A stretch of 64,000 nt of DNA from Alentia gelatinosa (taxonomy: Eukaryota; Annelida; Polychaeta; Phyllodocida; Polynoidae), in contig OX465584.1 in the NCBI GenBank assembly GCA_950022655.1, positions 56,843,789-56,907,788 of the forward strand, given 5' to 3'. Positions 41,247 to 51,896 of the stretch are shown here, piece after piece. Every line of letters starts with the position of its first letter. Position 1 is the stretch's first letter. Under the pieces are notes generated by a model. The model ran no database searches. It was given only the letters and a program-made list of their open reading frames with translations, and was not told the origin of the DNA. Both the position numbers and the translations under genes were made by a program.

Positions 41247-41520
41247 TCATTTTCTTAAAACTGTCCAAACTAACAAGTCTTTGCACTATTGGAGAGAGTT
41301 TCTCCCACTGTTTTAAACCATGCCACAAAGGGCTTCTTTGATAAAAAAAAAAAATTTCGGAAGTTTACTCTTCGGCTTCACTCCATCATCGCTCCTTGTT
41401 CCATGTGACCCTTCGATTGTGTTTGCAGGGTTCGAGGCATACTTATGCATTAACACGAGTAGCTGTTTTCTCCATTGAATTTCTAAAGGTCTTTCATCAC
41501 ACTGCACGAACAGCATTATT
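41247..41520 (-). pseudogene. LINE reverse transcriptase, C-terminal fragment with frameshift
   Basis: The minus-strand frame reads YQRSPLWHGLKQWEKLSP, then IVQRLVSLDSFKKMI and stop at 41247-41249. It is preceded in another frame by CDERPLEIQWRKQLLVLM and VKPKSKLPKF. The shift lies at a run of A on the plus strand (41343-41354). SPLW.G...WEKL...V...SFK matches the same LINE tail as 14246 and 21271. The catalytic region is absent. Confidence 0.72.
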
Positions 41521-41883
41521 TTACATATGGATGCGCCTGGCGTATATAAGTAGGTATTTTGCGTATACAAGGTCAACTAATTCCCCGTGTGCATACACCT
41601 CATCTGTAGGCGTATATAAGCATCAAGTGAAGTGGGCTTCACTGAGAGCGGGCGGGGGGAGGTGGGGGGGAAGGCTTTCCACTGAGGACACCTGTACTTC
41701 TACCAACACAAGGGGGCGGGAGGCAGTGGGGGGGAGAGGATATTTCCTCTCATATATGCCGGGTGTGAAATACAGCCAAGACGCGTCCGTATATAAGGCC
41801 TGGGCGTATATATATACATATATATGAAAACAAGTCAATAGTCAGCCAATACATGCACTTCCGTGATGGCGTATATAGGAATA
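41521..41883. other. Five GCGTATATA words; no gene
   Basis: GGCGTATATAAG occurs at about 41537 and 41609, CCGTATATAAGG at about 41787, GGCGTATATATATAC at about 41805 and GGCGTATATAGG at about 41868. They are spaced through GC/AT-mixed DNA with no open frame of interest. Confidence 0.4.
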
Positions 41884-42165
41884 GGCCCGGTGTCCACCTA
41901 TTACGATATGGCACCGATATGGTCTACGATGCACCTCCCGATAAAAAATCAAAATCGCGGCGGAAGGTCACCTAATATCGGGGCAGTTGACCACATTCCT
42001 GCGATTAGACACCGATAAAAACCCCATACAACGCATGGTGGATTGGCTTGTCTAGACATATGTCTACGATTTTTCACCTTCCCGATATGGCACCGATTTT
42101 GACATTTTGTATCAGTGCCATATCGGGAGGTCTACGATTCTATCGTAGTAGGTGGACGCCGGGCC
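41884..42165 (+). mobile_element. MITE A copy 8
   Basis: Ends GGCCCGGTGTCCACCTATTA and TAGTAGGTGGACGCCGGGCC; flanks ATA and TTA. The interior is collinear with copy 7 and includes the same right-half hairpin. Confidence 0.85.
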
Positions 42166-42560
42166 TTAAAATGGTGGTTTTCGTGCAGTGTCAATGATGA
42201 ACAATCTATTTGATCCTAGTTCTCATAACCATGAAACCACTTGTGATTCTGTAGCCCGCCCAGGCTGTTGCAGTCTACTGCTTTGTCATCACACCAGAGA
42301 CAGAGTGCTCCTTTAAGGCGGGAACGAGTTGTGACGAGACGAGCAGGAGGAGTGCCGCTTGTTCCCGGCAGGTGTGATAAATGTCGTCTGCTGAGTCATC
42401 CTGAGACAAGGTCAAGGTCAGATGGGGTCGCCTACCCTTGACCTCTGGTCGCATACCTAGCTGCAGGTGGAGCTGGTACTCGGCTAATCCTCCTGTAATC
42501 ATCATTGGCACCCATTGGGTGGCCGCTCGGGTTTTCATCAGTTAACACTAGCGGGAGCCT
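42166..42560. promoter_or_regulatory. Candidate enhancer-like cluster
   Basis: AGGTGTGA (T-box-like) is at 42370-42377, TGCTGAGTCA (Maf/AP-1-like) at 42389-42398 and TCAAGGTCA (ERR/SF1-like) at 42412-42420, all within 51 bp. TTGACCTCTGG follows at 42439. No repeat is recognised here. This is motif matching by eye only. Confidence 0.3.
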
Positions 42561-42589
42561 AGACTTGCCCAAGTCTTTGATTATGGGCA
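42561..42589 (-). repeat. Palindrome-bearing motif, reverse copy
   Basis: AGACTTGCCCAAGTCT followed by TTGATTATGGGCAT is the reverse of the motif at 9709. The loop is CC instead of AG, so the stem is intact in this variant. Confidence 0.6.
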
Positions 42590-42708
42590 TAATTAATAAA
42601 GAATAACATTACTTAGCAACATGCGGACCTCTACTATCGCCTGGCAAGCCCAGGAACAAAAGACTTGTCCAATGGGCACCAAACCTCCTGAAAGCTTATC
42701 ATCCTTGA

Positions 42709-43004
42709 TCTCACCCCTGGTATTTTCTTCTCCTTAGACTTAACATTGAGAACTCGTATGGAACGTCCATGAGGTATTTAGGAAAAATATCCAAAGGGGG
42801 ATAATGTCACGAATGTTAGCCCATTAGTCAATGTGAAGGGTGAGATAAATTCAGAAACCTATTCAAGTTTACGGTCAGAGCTCGATCCCATTTTGTTTGA
42901 ATCACTACGTAATTCACGCGGCTTCGCCACGTGAATTACTACGTGATTCAAACTCGATGGGATACGAGTTTTGACCCTAAACTTTCATAGGTGTCCTCTA
43001 TAGT
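42709..43004 (+). mobile_element. CH1 composite, hairpin type i
   Basis: The module runs from GATCTCACCCCTGGTATTTT through CTTAACATTGAGAACTCG to AAGGGTGAGATAAATTCAG. The hairpin has GGTCAGAGCTCGATCCC with GGGATACGAGTTTTGACC, and inner arms around CACGCGGCTTCGCCACGTG. It ends CTTTCATAGGTGTCCTC. This is the cleanest complete CH1 copy in the window. Confidence 0.87.
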
Positions 43005-43499
43005 AACCCTGATCACTGGCCCTACCTTCGCCCTTCCCTGTACCACTGTGAGGGGGGTGGGATAGGTGGAGGGGTAGGGATATGAGACAGGGACTGAAGC
43101 CAGTTTACCGTGAAACGTACGGATCAAAGTAGGACTTACAGCAGCTTACGTTATGTGCGTTCGGTTCTGATTCACTTAGATACACTTTAATCAAATACGT
43201 AAGTAATTATCGTAATTAATGAGCATTATTGTATTAACCCTGTACATACGGCAGAAGATTTGCGAGAGCGAAGAGAGCGTAGGGTTTAGGTATATGGAGT
43301 TTCGCGTTTATCAAAAATGAATTTCTCATGTATGATAACGATGGATTCAAATATTTCCTTGACTGTTCGTATACAACCTAAATACGTAGACAGCTATTCA
43401 TACAAATATTTCATAGTTTTTATCTTTTGATTTTAGGTTAAAAAGATTTTAGATTAAAGAAACCTTAATTGAAATTTCATCGCTTTTCGGTATTCACCG
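43005..43499. other. No gene or repeat recognised
   Basis: AT-rich from 43140 on. No supported feature. Confidence 0.35.
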
Positions 43500-43806
43500 T
43501 TGTGGCCCCTTAAATCCCCACGTGATCGTTATTCGCGGGGCGTCCGCTAGGCGTCAGGTTACGTCACCACTTCCTGTCACCTGACACATCCGCGGCGGAA
43601 AAGCCGGCGATAAACGGCGGCTGAAACGGCCGTGCTGACAATACTACCCGCTACAACGAGAGACTACAATGGTTTCAGCAGCCGCCGCCGCTGCCGCTAG
43701 GGGCTGCACGATCGGCGCTAGATGGCGCTCTGGGGATCAGCTCTTGGGGGAGGGAGTCAATTTGGATCTGTCAGGCGGGATTTGTGGGGGTGGTGGGGTG
43801 GTGTAG
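43500..43806 (+). promoter_or_regulatory. CpG island with ETS/CRE/E-box words and a short alanine-rich frame
   Basis: CACGTGAT (43519), TTACGTCACC (43559) and ACTTCCTGTC (43570) are typical promoter words. The segment then becomes CG-rich (CCGCGGCGGAAAAGCCGGCG). From ATG at 43669 a 45-codon frame reads MVSAAAAAAARGCTIGARW and stops at 43804-43806. It could be the start of a spliced first exon or a chance frame. No downstream exon can be tied to it. Confidence 0.4.
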
Positions 43807-44175
43807 AGAGGGGTGGAGGGGATTGTTCTGCCTGCCTGCTCCGATCAGTCTATTGTCTTTATCGCCCGACAGAGGGCGTGTAAAGCCGACAATGGGGCAG
43901 CGTTTACTCATCTCCTTCCGGTACAATGAGGTAATGGCGGAATGGACGCCGACAGTCGCAGATTTACTGCGCCACTCATACATCACTGGGGGGATCGAGC
44001 GGTGCTGGTGGTGCTCGAGTGGTGCAGTGACAGTGGAGTGGGTATTGTGGCGGGCTTTGTCAGTTTTGTACTTACTCCCCCACAACAACCACGACTCACA
44101 GATTTATAATGTCACCACTCTGGTGTATCTACATGTAGATAATGACAATGTGATTATCAAGGATCATGAGCATGT

Positions 44176-44466
44176 TTATTATCCACCTAATTCAAAGTGT
44201 CAATAGAAAACACATGAGCAGCTTGTATCTACATACCCGGAGCATACATATATCGTATGCTCTGGGCTGAAAAAAAACGGCGCATACAGAAAAAGTATTG
44301 CTTATGAAAAAATAGTGCGTACCTAAATGAATTAATATCAGTACACCACTTGTCAGGAAAAGGTGGATAATAAATATAATATAGACTGGTTTCAGACAAA
44401 AGCGGTTGTATACTACTCAGAGTTGACTCTGTGCAATATCATCCCATGTGCTCGGATATTACTCTT
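44176..44466 (+). mobile_element. CH3 type b, hairpin cut at its apex
   Basis: The module runs from TTTATTATCCACCTAATTC to AAAAGGTGGATAATAAATA. The hairpin starts TAGACTGGTTTCAGACAAAA and proceeds to CATCCCATGTGCTCGGATAT, then breaks off at the tandem-duplication junction, so only one arm survives. Confidence 0.75.
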
Positions 44467-44701
44467 ATGGGCACTGACAGTCACAGATTTACTGCGCCAC
44501 TCATACATCACTGGGGCGATCGAGCGGTGCTGGTGGTGCTCGAGTGGTGCAGTGACAGTGGAGTGGGTATTGTGGCGGGACTTTGTCAGTCTTGTACGTA
44601 CTCCCCCACAACAACCACTACTCACAGATTTATAATGTCACCACTCTGGTGTATCTACGTGTAGATAATGATAGATAATGACAATGTAATTATAGGGATC
44701 A

Positions 44702-45022
44702 TGAGCAAAGTGTAAATAGAAAACACATGAGCAGCTTGTATCTACATACCTGGAGCATACAGATAAATTGTATGCTCTGGGCTGGAAAAAAACGGTGCAT
44801 ACGGAAAAAGTATTGCTTATGAAAAAATAGTGAGTACTTAAATGAACTCATATCAGTACACCACTTGTAAGGAAAAGGTGGATAATAATTGCAATATAGG
44901 CATATCGTTTGACCGTAATCTTCTCGTAGTTGATGAGGTAATAACCTCGCTGTCACTCGGTTATTACTACGTGTCGACTACTCGGAGATTCCATAAACAA
45001 AATCAGTCACCATTCTGTATTC
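44702..45022 (+). mobile_element. CH3 with type b module but a type a-like hairpin
   Basis: The module is close to the one at 44176 (GGAGCATACAGATAAATTG, AAAGGTGGATAATAATTGC). The hairpin differs: ACCGTAATCTTCTCGTAGTT with ACTACTCGGAGATTCC, inner GAGGTAATAACCTCGCTGTC and apex CTCGCTGTCACTCGG. It resembles the type a hairpins at 7494 and 12173 rather than the neighbour's. Confidence 0.7.
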
Positions 45023-46034
45023 ATTGTCAGCAATCATAGTCATTATTTGTTCTGTTTATCGGTATAAACCATCTGGTTACAACTTCATATGTTGGTATAT
45101 TTTATCTAATGGCTAGTTCACACTCTGCGTTTTGAGGTACATAGGTACGCCTAGTCTGAGACTTGAGTGTTCCTTGGGACTGGGTGTCTCGGATATATGG
45201 AGATTCCAGTTTCAAATGCGATACCTCCAGTCTGAAACGGGAGGTACCGCTCGCGAGCCCCAGAGTACTACTGTGTGAACGTAAGAGCACTGGTATGATT
45301 AGGCCACTCAAAAAAAAACTTGTTTCTCATCACCGCGCGCATCAGAAAAAAACGATTTTAGATGATTTTTTTTTTTTTTTTTTTTTTTAAATAGATGAAC
45401 CTTGATAGAAATTATGAAAGGTATGTGTATTTAGTATCAAATTAAAGCTTCTGATGTCAGGGATGCATTAAATGTAAAGCAAGTAAAAATCTGGAAACCC
45501 CGCGTAAGCAGACACCCAGCGTAAGCAGCCACTTTGGCCCGGATCAGAGGGTGTCCGCTTATGCGGGGTTTTACTGTATGTCTGCCATCTTTGATATAGC
45601 AACAAAAAAACAAACAAACAAAAAGCGCCCTCGTCATATTTTTCATGGCTTGGTGATGAGAAACAATTCCTTTTTTTTTAGTGGCCTTAACATTTTTTTT
45701 TTTTTTTTTATTCAAGTAGAAAAGGGACAGTGTACAATCACTTCTTAACTGAAGCGTTCTTCCCTGCACGGGTCCAAAGGAAAAAAGATAAATACAATAT
45801 ACACATTGACAGTACTATCTGAGATAGTGATTTCAAACGCTCATCTAGTTCTTATAAGGAAGATTATAAATGTCCATCAAGTAGCTGGTCATTTGACGCT
45901 GCTAATTTCTAACGACATATGTTATATATTTCGATCTTTCTTAGTCATAAGCGATTATTATCTTGCACATAGCAGATCATAGTATGAAACCATGCATCAT
46001 ACAAACATTCCCAGCAGTAGTAGATTTACTACCA
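45023..46034. other. Unclassified; poly-T and small inverted repeats
   Basis: Long T runs at 45367-45388 and 45691-45708. GCGTAAGCAGACACCCAGCG and GTGTCCGCTTATGCGGGG at 45500-45570 are inverted. GAGGTAC, GTCTGAGACTTGAG and CTCCAGTCTGAAACGGGAGG at 45130-45245 suggest a weak foldback. No gene. Confidence 0.4.
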
Positions 46035-46592
46035 TGTACACCTGTGTGAACTAAAGAGCACTGGACTAGTAATCCCAAGGTTGTGGAACTTTGTGGGTTT
46101 AATAACCACTAAAGCCTTTTTTTTTTGGGGGGGGGGGGGGGTGAAGTCTTATTGCCACTCTCATAATCATTAGTCTTTCAGTACAATCTCCATGCATATA
46201 TACAAAAAGTATGATTCTCATATCCTATTATCCCTGTACATTATACAAACATCTCCAGCAGTGAGAGATTTACTTCTATTTATGACATTTTTTCGTTCCA
46301 GTAGGACCCTATGGGGTGCCGTGGTTGAACAAAAATTCTGAAAGGCTATAGTAGAGATTTACTACTATGTCAAGGGCCAATCCTTCTCATTCCATGTCTA
46401 GGTGGTTTGGGAGGAGCTCTCACCTGGTAAATGTGTACAGGTGAGATTTATATCTGAATTCAATACATAGAATGGATCACCCCCTACACTGTATAAGCAA
46501 TGAGAACAGTTGAACCTTCAGAAACCAGAAAAATGACATGTGTTGGTTGATTAGACGTTAAATCAAACAAACTAACAAAACAAACAAAAACC
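46035..46592 (+). mobile_element. tRNA-derived SINE, rearranged copy
   Basis: GTGTGAACTAAAGAGCACTG and CTAGTAATCCCAAGGTTGTG resemble a tRNA 5' half and anticodon region. A T and G run (46117-46141) and extra sequence separate this from the body at about 46345-46592. The body has GGGCCAATCCTTCTCATTCC, CTCACCTGGTAAATGTG, AACCTTCAGAAA and GATTAGACGTTAAATCAAAC with an ACAAAC tail. The body and tail match 5950-6273. Confidence 0.65.
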
Positions 46593-47144
46593 ACAGGAAT
46601 CCAAATTATAGATACCATATAGGTACTTTTATGATAGTGTATATTTCCAAGAAAAAGATGAAGTATTCTGAAATGTATTTAAGCGCTTACTTTGGTGAGC
46701 TTATGGCTTACCTGCTGAAATATCTCTCCGGAGGTTTCAACATATTGATCCCACTCCAAACACACGTCAGATAGCTCGCCTTAAATATTTTGACAGGCAT
46801 ATCTGACTTTATCGGATCAATATTTCAATATTGAAGGATGGCTGGGCCCAGTTCACACAAGGCTGCCCCAGCTGAGGACCCAGCCACACAAAGTCAGCCA
46901 TTGTTGTTCTTTACAACGCAAAACGCCGCAATGGCTGGCTATAGATAATTAGCGTGTTTGATGAATTATTGAGGGGGGTTTAGGTGGGGGTGCTTGGTGC
47001 GATCTTGTATGTACTGTATGAGTGCATTCTGAACGCCCATCGGCCTCAGATCACGTGGTACAATAGCCGATCTTGGTAGCCAGCCATGCCCCCTGTACAA
47101 CAATGGTTGAATTCCACCAATAGGCCCATTATGATGCCAGCTTG
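46593..47144. other. No gene or repeat recognised
   Basis: CCATTGTTGTTCTTTACAAC at 46899-46918 contains SOX-like words. Nothing else is supported. Confidence 0.35.
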
Positions 47145-47148
47145 TTAA

Positions 47149-47270
47149 CTCTTTAGGGACGGGTGCCTGTGGAAAAGCAATGCACTTTAGGCTGGGTAGT
47201 AGCATCAGTATATGCCGCCAGGGACAGGTCTTACAGGACGATTGTAACATATTTATCATTTGATCACGTG

Positions 47271-47348
<78 letters not shown>

Positions 47349-47637
47349 ATATTCCGGAAAGATATTCCTTCATCCGGAGCAGGGAGTTCTTCCATGTAGT
47401 CATAGGGAACATTATGCAAATATATAACACATGATCGTTGATATGTTTTTATGATTATTTCAAAATATCAAATATTATGTTATAAGTACATTTTGTGAAA
47501 GTTTCAATTTTATTGATCCATTATTTTCTGAATTAACTCATATAAACTATGACTTTGTAAGATTTTGTAAATGATGCCTTAAGGTATCACACGGCCACAT
47601 TCGGTGATGCCTTGAGGCAATACCCGGTGCCAATGAG
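47149..47637. mobile_element. P2, piggyBac-like element with an (AT)n inside
   Basis: TTAA at 47145-47148 and 47638-47641. Ends CTCTTTAGGGACGGGTGCC and GGTGCCAATGAG are imperfect inverted repeats. GATGCCTTAAGGTATC and GATGCCTTGAGGCAATACC near the right end match the palindromic words of P1. An (AT)n tract (47279-47332) followed by T runs lies inside. Confidence 0.6.
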
Positions 47638-47656
47638 TTAACTCTTTCGTCTCCCA

Positions 47657-48208
47657 GGGGCCCGAAGAATAATCTAGGAACTTACATGTAGACATTTTTC
47701 TGTACCTTGCACAAGGGTTATCGTTTGATAATATCTTATATTGTTCACTAAAACAGTATAAGCTGTCCATAAGGTTGTCCATAAATGTAGAATATAGCTG
47801 ACCCACATCGTCCCTGGGTCTCAATGGCGTACAGAAAAGAGTTTCCATGTGCGATCCTAGATTATCAAACAGGCCCTCTTCTGTACCTTGTGGAAGAGTC
47901 ATCGTTTAATGATATTCAAGTATATTTAAGACAGTATCAGCCGTCCATAAGTGTTGAATAAAGTTGACCCACATCGTCCATGGGTATCTGTGGCATGAAA
48001 AGGGTCTACATGTAGCATCCTAGATTATTAAACGGGCCCCTGTTCTGTACCTTGTACAAGGGTTATCGTTCAATAATATTTAAGTATATTTAAGACACTA
48101 TCAGCCGTCCATAAGTGTTGAATAAAGTTGACCCACATCGTCCCTGGGTCTCTATGGCATACAGAAAAGGGTCGACATGTATCATCCTAGATTATTAAAC
48201 GGGCCCCT
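47657..48208 (+). mobile_element. Three F elements in tandem
   Basis: 47657-47876 is complete (GGGGCCCGAAGAATAATC to GATTATCAAACAGGCCC). 47877-48038 and 48039-48208 lack the left inverted repeat. They begin TTCTGTACCTTGT and end GATTATTAAACGGGCCCC. Each repeats CAGCCGTCCATAAGTGTTGA and AAAGTTGACCCACATCGTCC. The array looks like growth by unequal exchange within F. Confidence 0.78.
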
Positions 48209-48704
48209 GGTTTTATAGAATGTATTTCAAACGTTACACTCAGAATCACCCTATCATATATCTATCTGAGCATTGTTTGAGTCCTCCTACCACCTCCAAC
48301 ACATTCCTCATTTTTAAGTCCAACTGTTGAGCGTTGTTTCACTCCTGTCATTTCTGGGATATGTTCCGTTCGCCAGCATGACTAAAGAACAATGGTACCA
48401 TGCCAATGTTATGTCGCTCGTCTCTAGATTAACTCTTTGATTTACTCGGGTATTTTTTTCTCTGAATAAAAATAAATTCCTCTCACTGGAAACAATCCTC
48501 CAGGCGGCAAAGAGTTTCATCACTATAATCATAACATCGGATGTGGAATTTAAGTATATTTTTGGTGATTTTTTTATGAGGAATATTGTTGAAATAGGGT
48601 GTAAATTGATTGACTATGAGCGTGAGACCATGTAAATGAGGTGGTAGTTTAGACTGGTACTGAGGCACGGGGGGGAGGTCCTGGGGGTGGTAGGGGTCCT
48701 GCAT
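48209..48704. other. No gene or repeat recognised
   Basis: Two overlapping minus-strand frames (48314-48716) lack known domains. Confidence 0.35.
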
Positions 48705-49470
48705 GTGGCGGAGCACTCTCCCCCCAGATCTTTCGCGGCGCTAGCGCTGGCTTAATCTCTGCCCCAACCCAGTGGCATCATACACTGGTATTCAGGGTAT
48801 CCACTAAGGACAGGGGGAAACCAGCTAACATTTCGGATTCAAAACTAGGTATCTGTTAAAAGTTATGAAACTCAAACAACTCATATGTTATGAGTTGGGA
48901 ATTATAGGAATTGTTAAACGAGCTTCAGAGACAATACATTTGTTTCTTTTTCAACTTTAAACCATCTTAATCTCTGCCCCAACCCAGTGACATCATACAC
49001 TGGTATTAAGGGTATCCACTAAGGACAGGGGGAAACCAGCCAACATTTCGGATTCAAAACTAGGTATCTGTTAAAAGTTATGAAACTCAAACAACTCATA
49101 TGTTATGAGTTGGGAATTATAGGAATTGTTAAACGAGCTTCAGAGACAATACATTTGTTTCTTTTTCAACTTTAAACCATCTTATAATCTGAATCCACAG
49201 TTGATGAGACTTTCTATTCAAGTGAGTACATTTGACATGTTAACAAACAAAACCCTGCAACACATGAGGTGCCTTCCACTGAAGAAAATAACCCCTTTGA
49301 CATAACAAATGATAGAAATGAGTGTATATCATTACCATATAAATATATTCATTTCTATTAATAAGTAGAACACAAAATCCCCACAAAAGCGCTCAGAATA
49401 TATGATATTTCAGAAACTGGTGCAGGGGCCAGATTTTAGCCCAAACAGGCAGGTTGGTGCAGAGATATAA
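48705..49470 (+). repeat. Q repeat with an internal 216-bp tandem duplication
   Basis: It begins GCACTCTCCCCCCAGATCTT and GCGGCGCTAGCGCTGG. A unit starting CTTAATCTCTGCCCCAACCC and ending CAACTTTAAACCAT occurs at 48751-48965 and again at 48966-49180 with only a few changes. It continues with AACAAACAAAACCCTGCAAC and CCAGATTTTAGCCCAAACAG. A reverse copy with a single unit is at 62513-63105. Confidence 0.8.
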
Positions 49471-49825
49471 GCAGCCACAGGAAATAGAGCGCAGGATCTC
49501 TGTTCGGAGAGCGGTGGTGGAGGTGGGGGGTGCGGATCCCGGATCCAGTTGCCATACACTGGATCCAGTACACAAGGCACCTCTATTGTTCTCCCCTTAT
49601 ACCCATTGTTACGGCACAGCTCGCCCTGTTCTGTCAGGCCTCGCCGGTCTCCACAGGTCGGCGCTCTACCTCGTTACAATACATATACATGCCAACTCAC
49701 TGCCACAACTCGCAACACAATACACCAACCTACCTCGGCTCGCATTCACACACTCGAGAGATGTACATACACCAGTAGGGACACATTGTCCGTTCCCACT
49801 GTATATGAGTTTCTTGATATATTTA
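49471..49825. other. Unclassified
   Basis: Mixed sequence upstream of the AT tract. Open frames here continue through the microsatellite and are not genes. Confidence 0.4.
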
Positions 49826-49936
<111 letters not shown>

Positions 49937-49987
49937 TAGAACCCCGCCTAACGGACACCCCGCGTAATTTCTCTCTCTCATGCATGC

Positions 49988-50182
49988 CTAAATGAACTAA
50001 TATCGGTACGTCACTTGGCAGGAAAAGGTTGATAATAGATATCATATAGACTGGCTTCAGATAAGAGTGGTTGTATGCTTCTCGGAGTTGCGCCATGTCC
50101 TCGAATGCGCTCGGATATTACTGCACGTCAACCCCTCTGAGCTTACGACAGCTTGTATGTGAAACCAGTCAATATTGTGTAT
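49988..50182 (+). mobile_element. CH3 type b, left-truncated
   Basis: The end of the module (AACTAATATCGGTACGTCAC, GGAAAAGGTTGATAATAGAT) and the whole hairpin are present. Hairpin feet are ATAGACTGGCTTCAGATAAG and GTATGTGAAACCAGTCAAT, with apex CCTCGAATGCGCTCGGATA. The module's left part is missing. Confidence 0.72.
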
Positions 50183-50307
50183 GTATATGTGTACTTATAT
50201 ATGTACACTATATGCATAGCAATCACTTATAATGAGCCATGTGTAAATGAATATGGAAATTACAATAGTATAATAAAAGACAATAACACATGCTTGTATA
50301 TAGGCCT

Positions 50308-50606
50308 TTATCTCACCCCAGATATTTTTTCTCCGTAGACTTAACATTGGAAACTCGTATCTAACACCCATTAGATATTTAGGAAAAATATCCAATGGGG
50401 GATAATGTCACAGATGTTAGCCCATTAATCAATATTATGGGTGAGATAAATTCAGAAACCCATTCAAGTTTAGAGTCAGAGCTCGATCCCATCTCATTTG
50501 AATCAGATAGCAATTCACGCGGCTTCGCCTTGTGAATTACTACATGATTCAAACTCGATGCGATACGAGCTCAGACCCTAAACTTTCATGGGTTTCCTCT
50601 ATAATA
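50308..50606 (+). mobile_element. CH1 composite, hairpin type i
   Basis: TTTATCTCACCCCAGATATT to ATGGGTGAGATAAATTCAG is the module. The hairpin is CCATTCAAGTTTAGAGTCAG with CTCAGACCCTAAACTTTCAT. The inner arms here carry several mismatches (CAGATAGCAATTCAC against GTGAATTACTACATG). Confidence 0.85.
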
Positions 50607-50899
50607 CACAGCATAATCGGGTCATATTATCAAGAAACTTATCAAACAACAGAAATCAAAGCTCGCGGGGAAATATACGGAATATGTCTTGGCGATCTTC
50701 GTTAAATTTTGTTTCCTGAATAAAAAAAAGATACCATGGAAGGAAAGCTAGCTGTATATATACATGTCTCTAGTTTAGCGATGTACTTGTGCTAATGTTA
50801 ATCAGTTTAGCACGCAGATAAACGCATTGTCGGTGTGATCCAGCATAAACTAAACCCGGTATGTAAAACCCATCAGCGATTGATTCTCAACGAGCCTTA
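50607..50899. other. No feature recognised
   Basis: Short AT-rich spacer between CH1 and MITE G. Confidence 0.4.
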
Positions 50900-51120
50900 A
50901 GCTGGAGACACACCAAGCGAGAAAGGCAGCGATTTCTGGAATCGCCAACACAAAATTGCGTGTATGTGAGCTATTATCTCCAATTTCCCTTGATTATTGC
51001 TTCCGATACGCTATATTATAGGTGGGAGATATTACTATGAACAAATATCTCAGATATATGCTATTTTGTATTGGCGATTCCAGAGATCGCCACCTTGACT
51101 CGCTTGGTGTGTCTCCAGCT
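50900..51120. mobile_element. MITE G copy 1 (TTA target duplication)
   Basis: TTA at 50897-50899 and 51121-51123. Ends are AGCTGGAGACACACCAAGCG and CGCTTGGTGTGTCTCCAGCT, a perfect 20-bp inverted repeat. The arms pair in part through GGCAGCGATTTCTGGAATCG and CGATTCCAGAGATCGCC. It is a 221-bp Tourist-like MITE. Confidence 0.85.
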
Positions 51121-51613
51121 TTATACAGCAGTAAAACCATCGCTATAAACATACGTACGGGCGCTTACGATAAAGGCATGATAATAGAAACAATGCACTC
51201 GGAACACAATTGCATATATGATGACAGAAGATAAAGCGATTAACAAAATATATAGAGATATAACTGCGTTTATATCTTACTATCAATACAATCAGCGAAT
51301 ATTAGTGAACCACAGAAATATCTTTGTGGGCAGTGATTGCATGCATGGTACATTGATCACTTGTGCACTAGGCCCCATTGTTGTGGGTTGGGAGTGACAC
51401 CTTGGTGTGTTGTTTTGGCGTGTGGGAGACCAGGTTAAAGGGACCTAGAAGTAAGCCAATGCTTATTGTATTATAAGGCCAATCCTATTACACCCACCGC
51501 CACACAGGCAGAGCCAAGGAAACAACTCCAGTGTTCCTCCTGTATGTGGCATTTCTATGCGCTGTCCTGACTGTGAGTAAAGCCACAAGTTCCGGGACTA
51601 TTTCGTCATAGCT
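51121..51613. other. Unclassified; possible SINE scrap
   Basis: TATAAGGCCAATCCTATTAC at 51473-51492 echoes the SINE body, but no head or tail is found. The rest is unassigned. Confidence 0.35.
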
Positions 51614-51896
51614 ATTATCCTACCCCTAATATAAAATCCCATAGGCTTAACATTGAGTTTCCGTATGCCACGCTGACTGGCATACAGAGTTTTATATGTC
51701 AATAGTGGCATACAGAAGTGTTATCACATAATATTCCAAAATCGAGGAGATAAACCTGATTCGTTTTAATCTTGACCACCGCATGCCCCTCCTGAAGTTC
51801 TGGCTCCGGACTTCACTCAGCTTCGCCTCATGAAGTCACTTTGCCAAACTCCAGTCGTGGAATACGGTGACCAAGATTAAACACCATCCAGTTTTA
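51614..51896 (+). mobile_element. CH2 composite, hairpin type b
   Basis: ATTATCCTACCCCTAATATA, CCCATAGGCTTAACATTGAG and CGTATGCCACGCTGACTGGC form the module. Its right end is worn (GAGGAGATAAACC). The hairpin has TTTTAATCTTGACCACCGC with GGTGACCAAGATTAAA, and apex ACTTCACTCAGCTTCGCCTC. Confidence 0.82.

Larger units (their letters stand above)
43940..45022 (+). repeat. Tandem duplication of about 520 bp containing CH3
   Basis: 43950-44170 and 44473-44700 share CGCAGATTTACTGCGCCACT, GATCGAGCGGTGCTGGTGGT, GGTGCAGTGACAGTGGAGTG and CCACAACAACCAC almost exactly. Each copy is followed by a CH3 type b module (44176 and 44702). The junction is at about 44466, in the middle of the first CH3 hairpin. 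Confidence 0.8.

Noticed and set aside
45496..45575. Possible LTR or terminal repeat pair
   Set aside because: Inverted words only about 80 bp apart, without a primer-binding site, polypurine tract or coding region.
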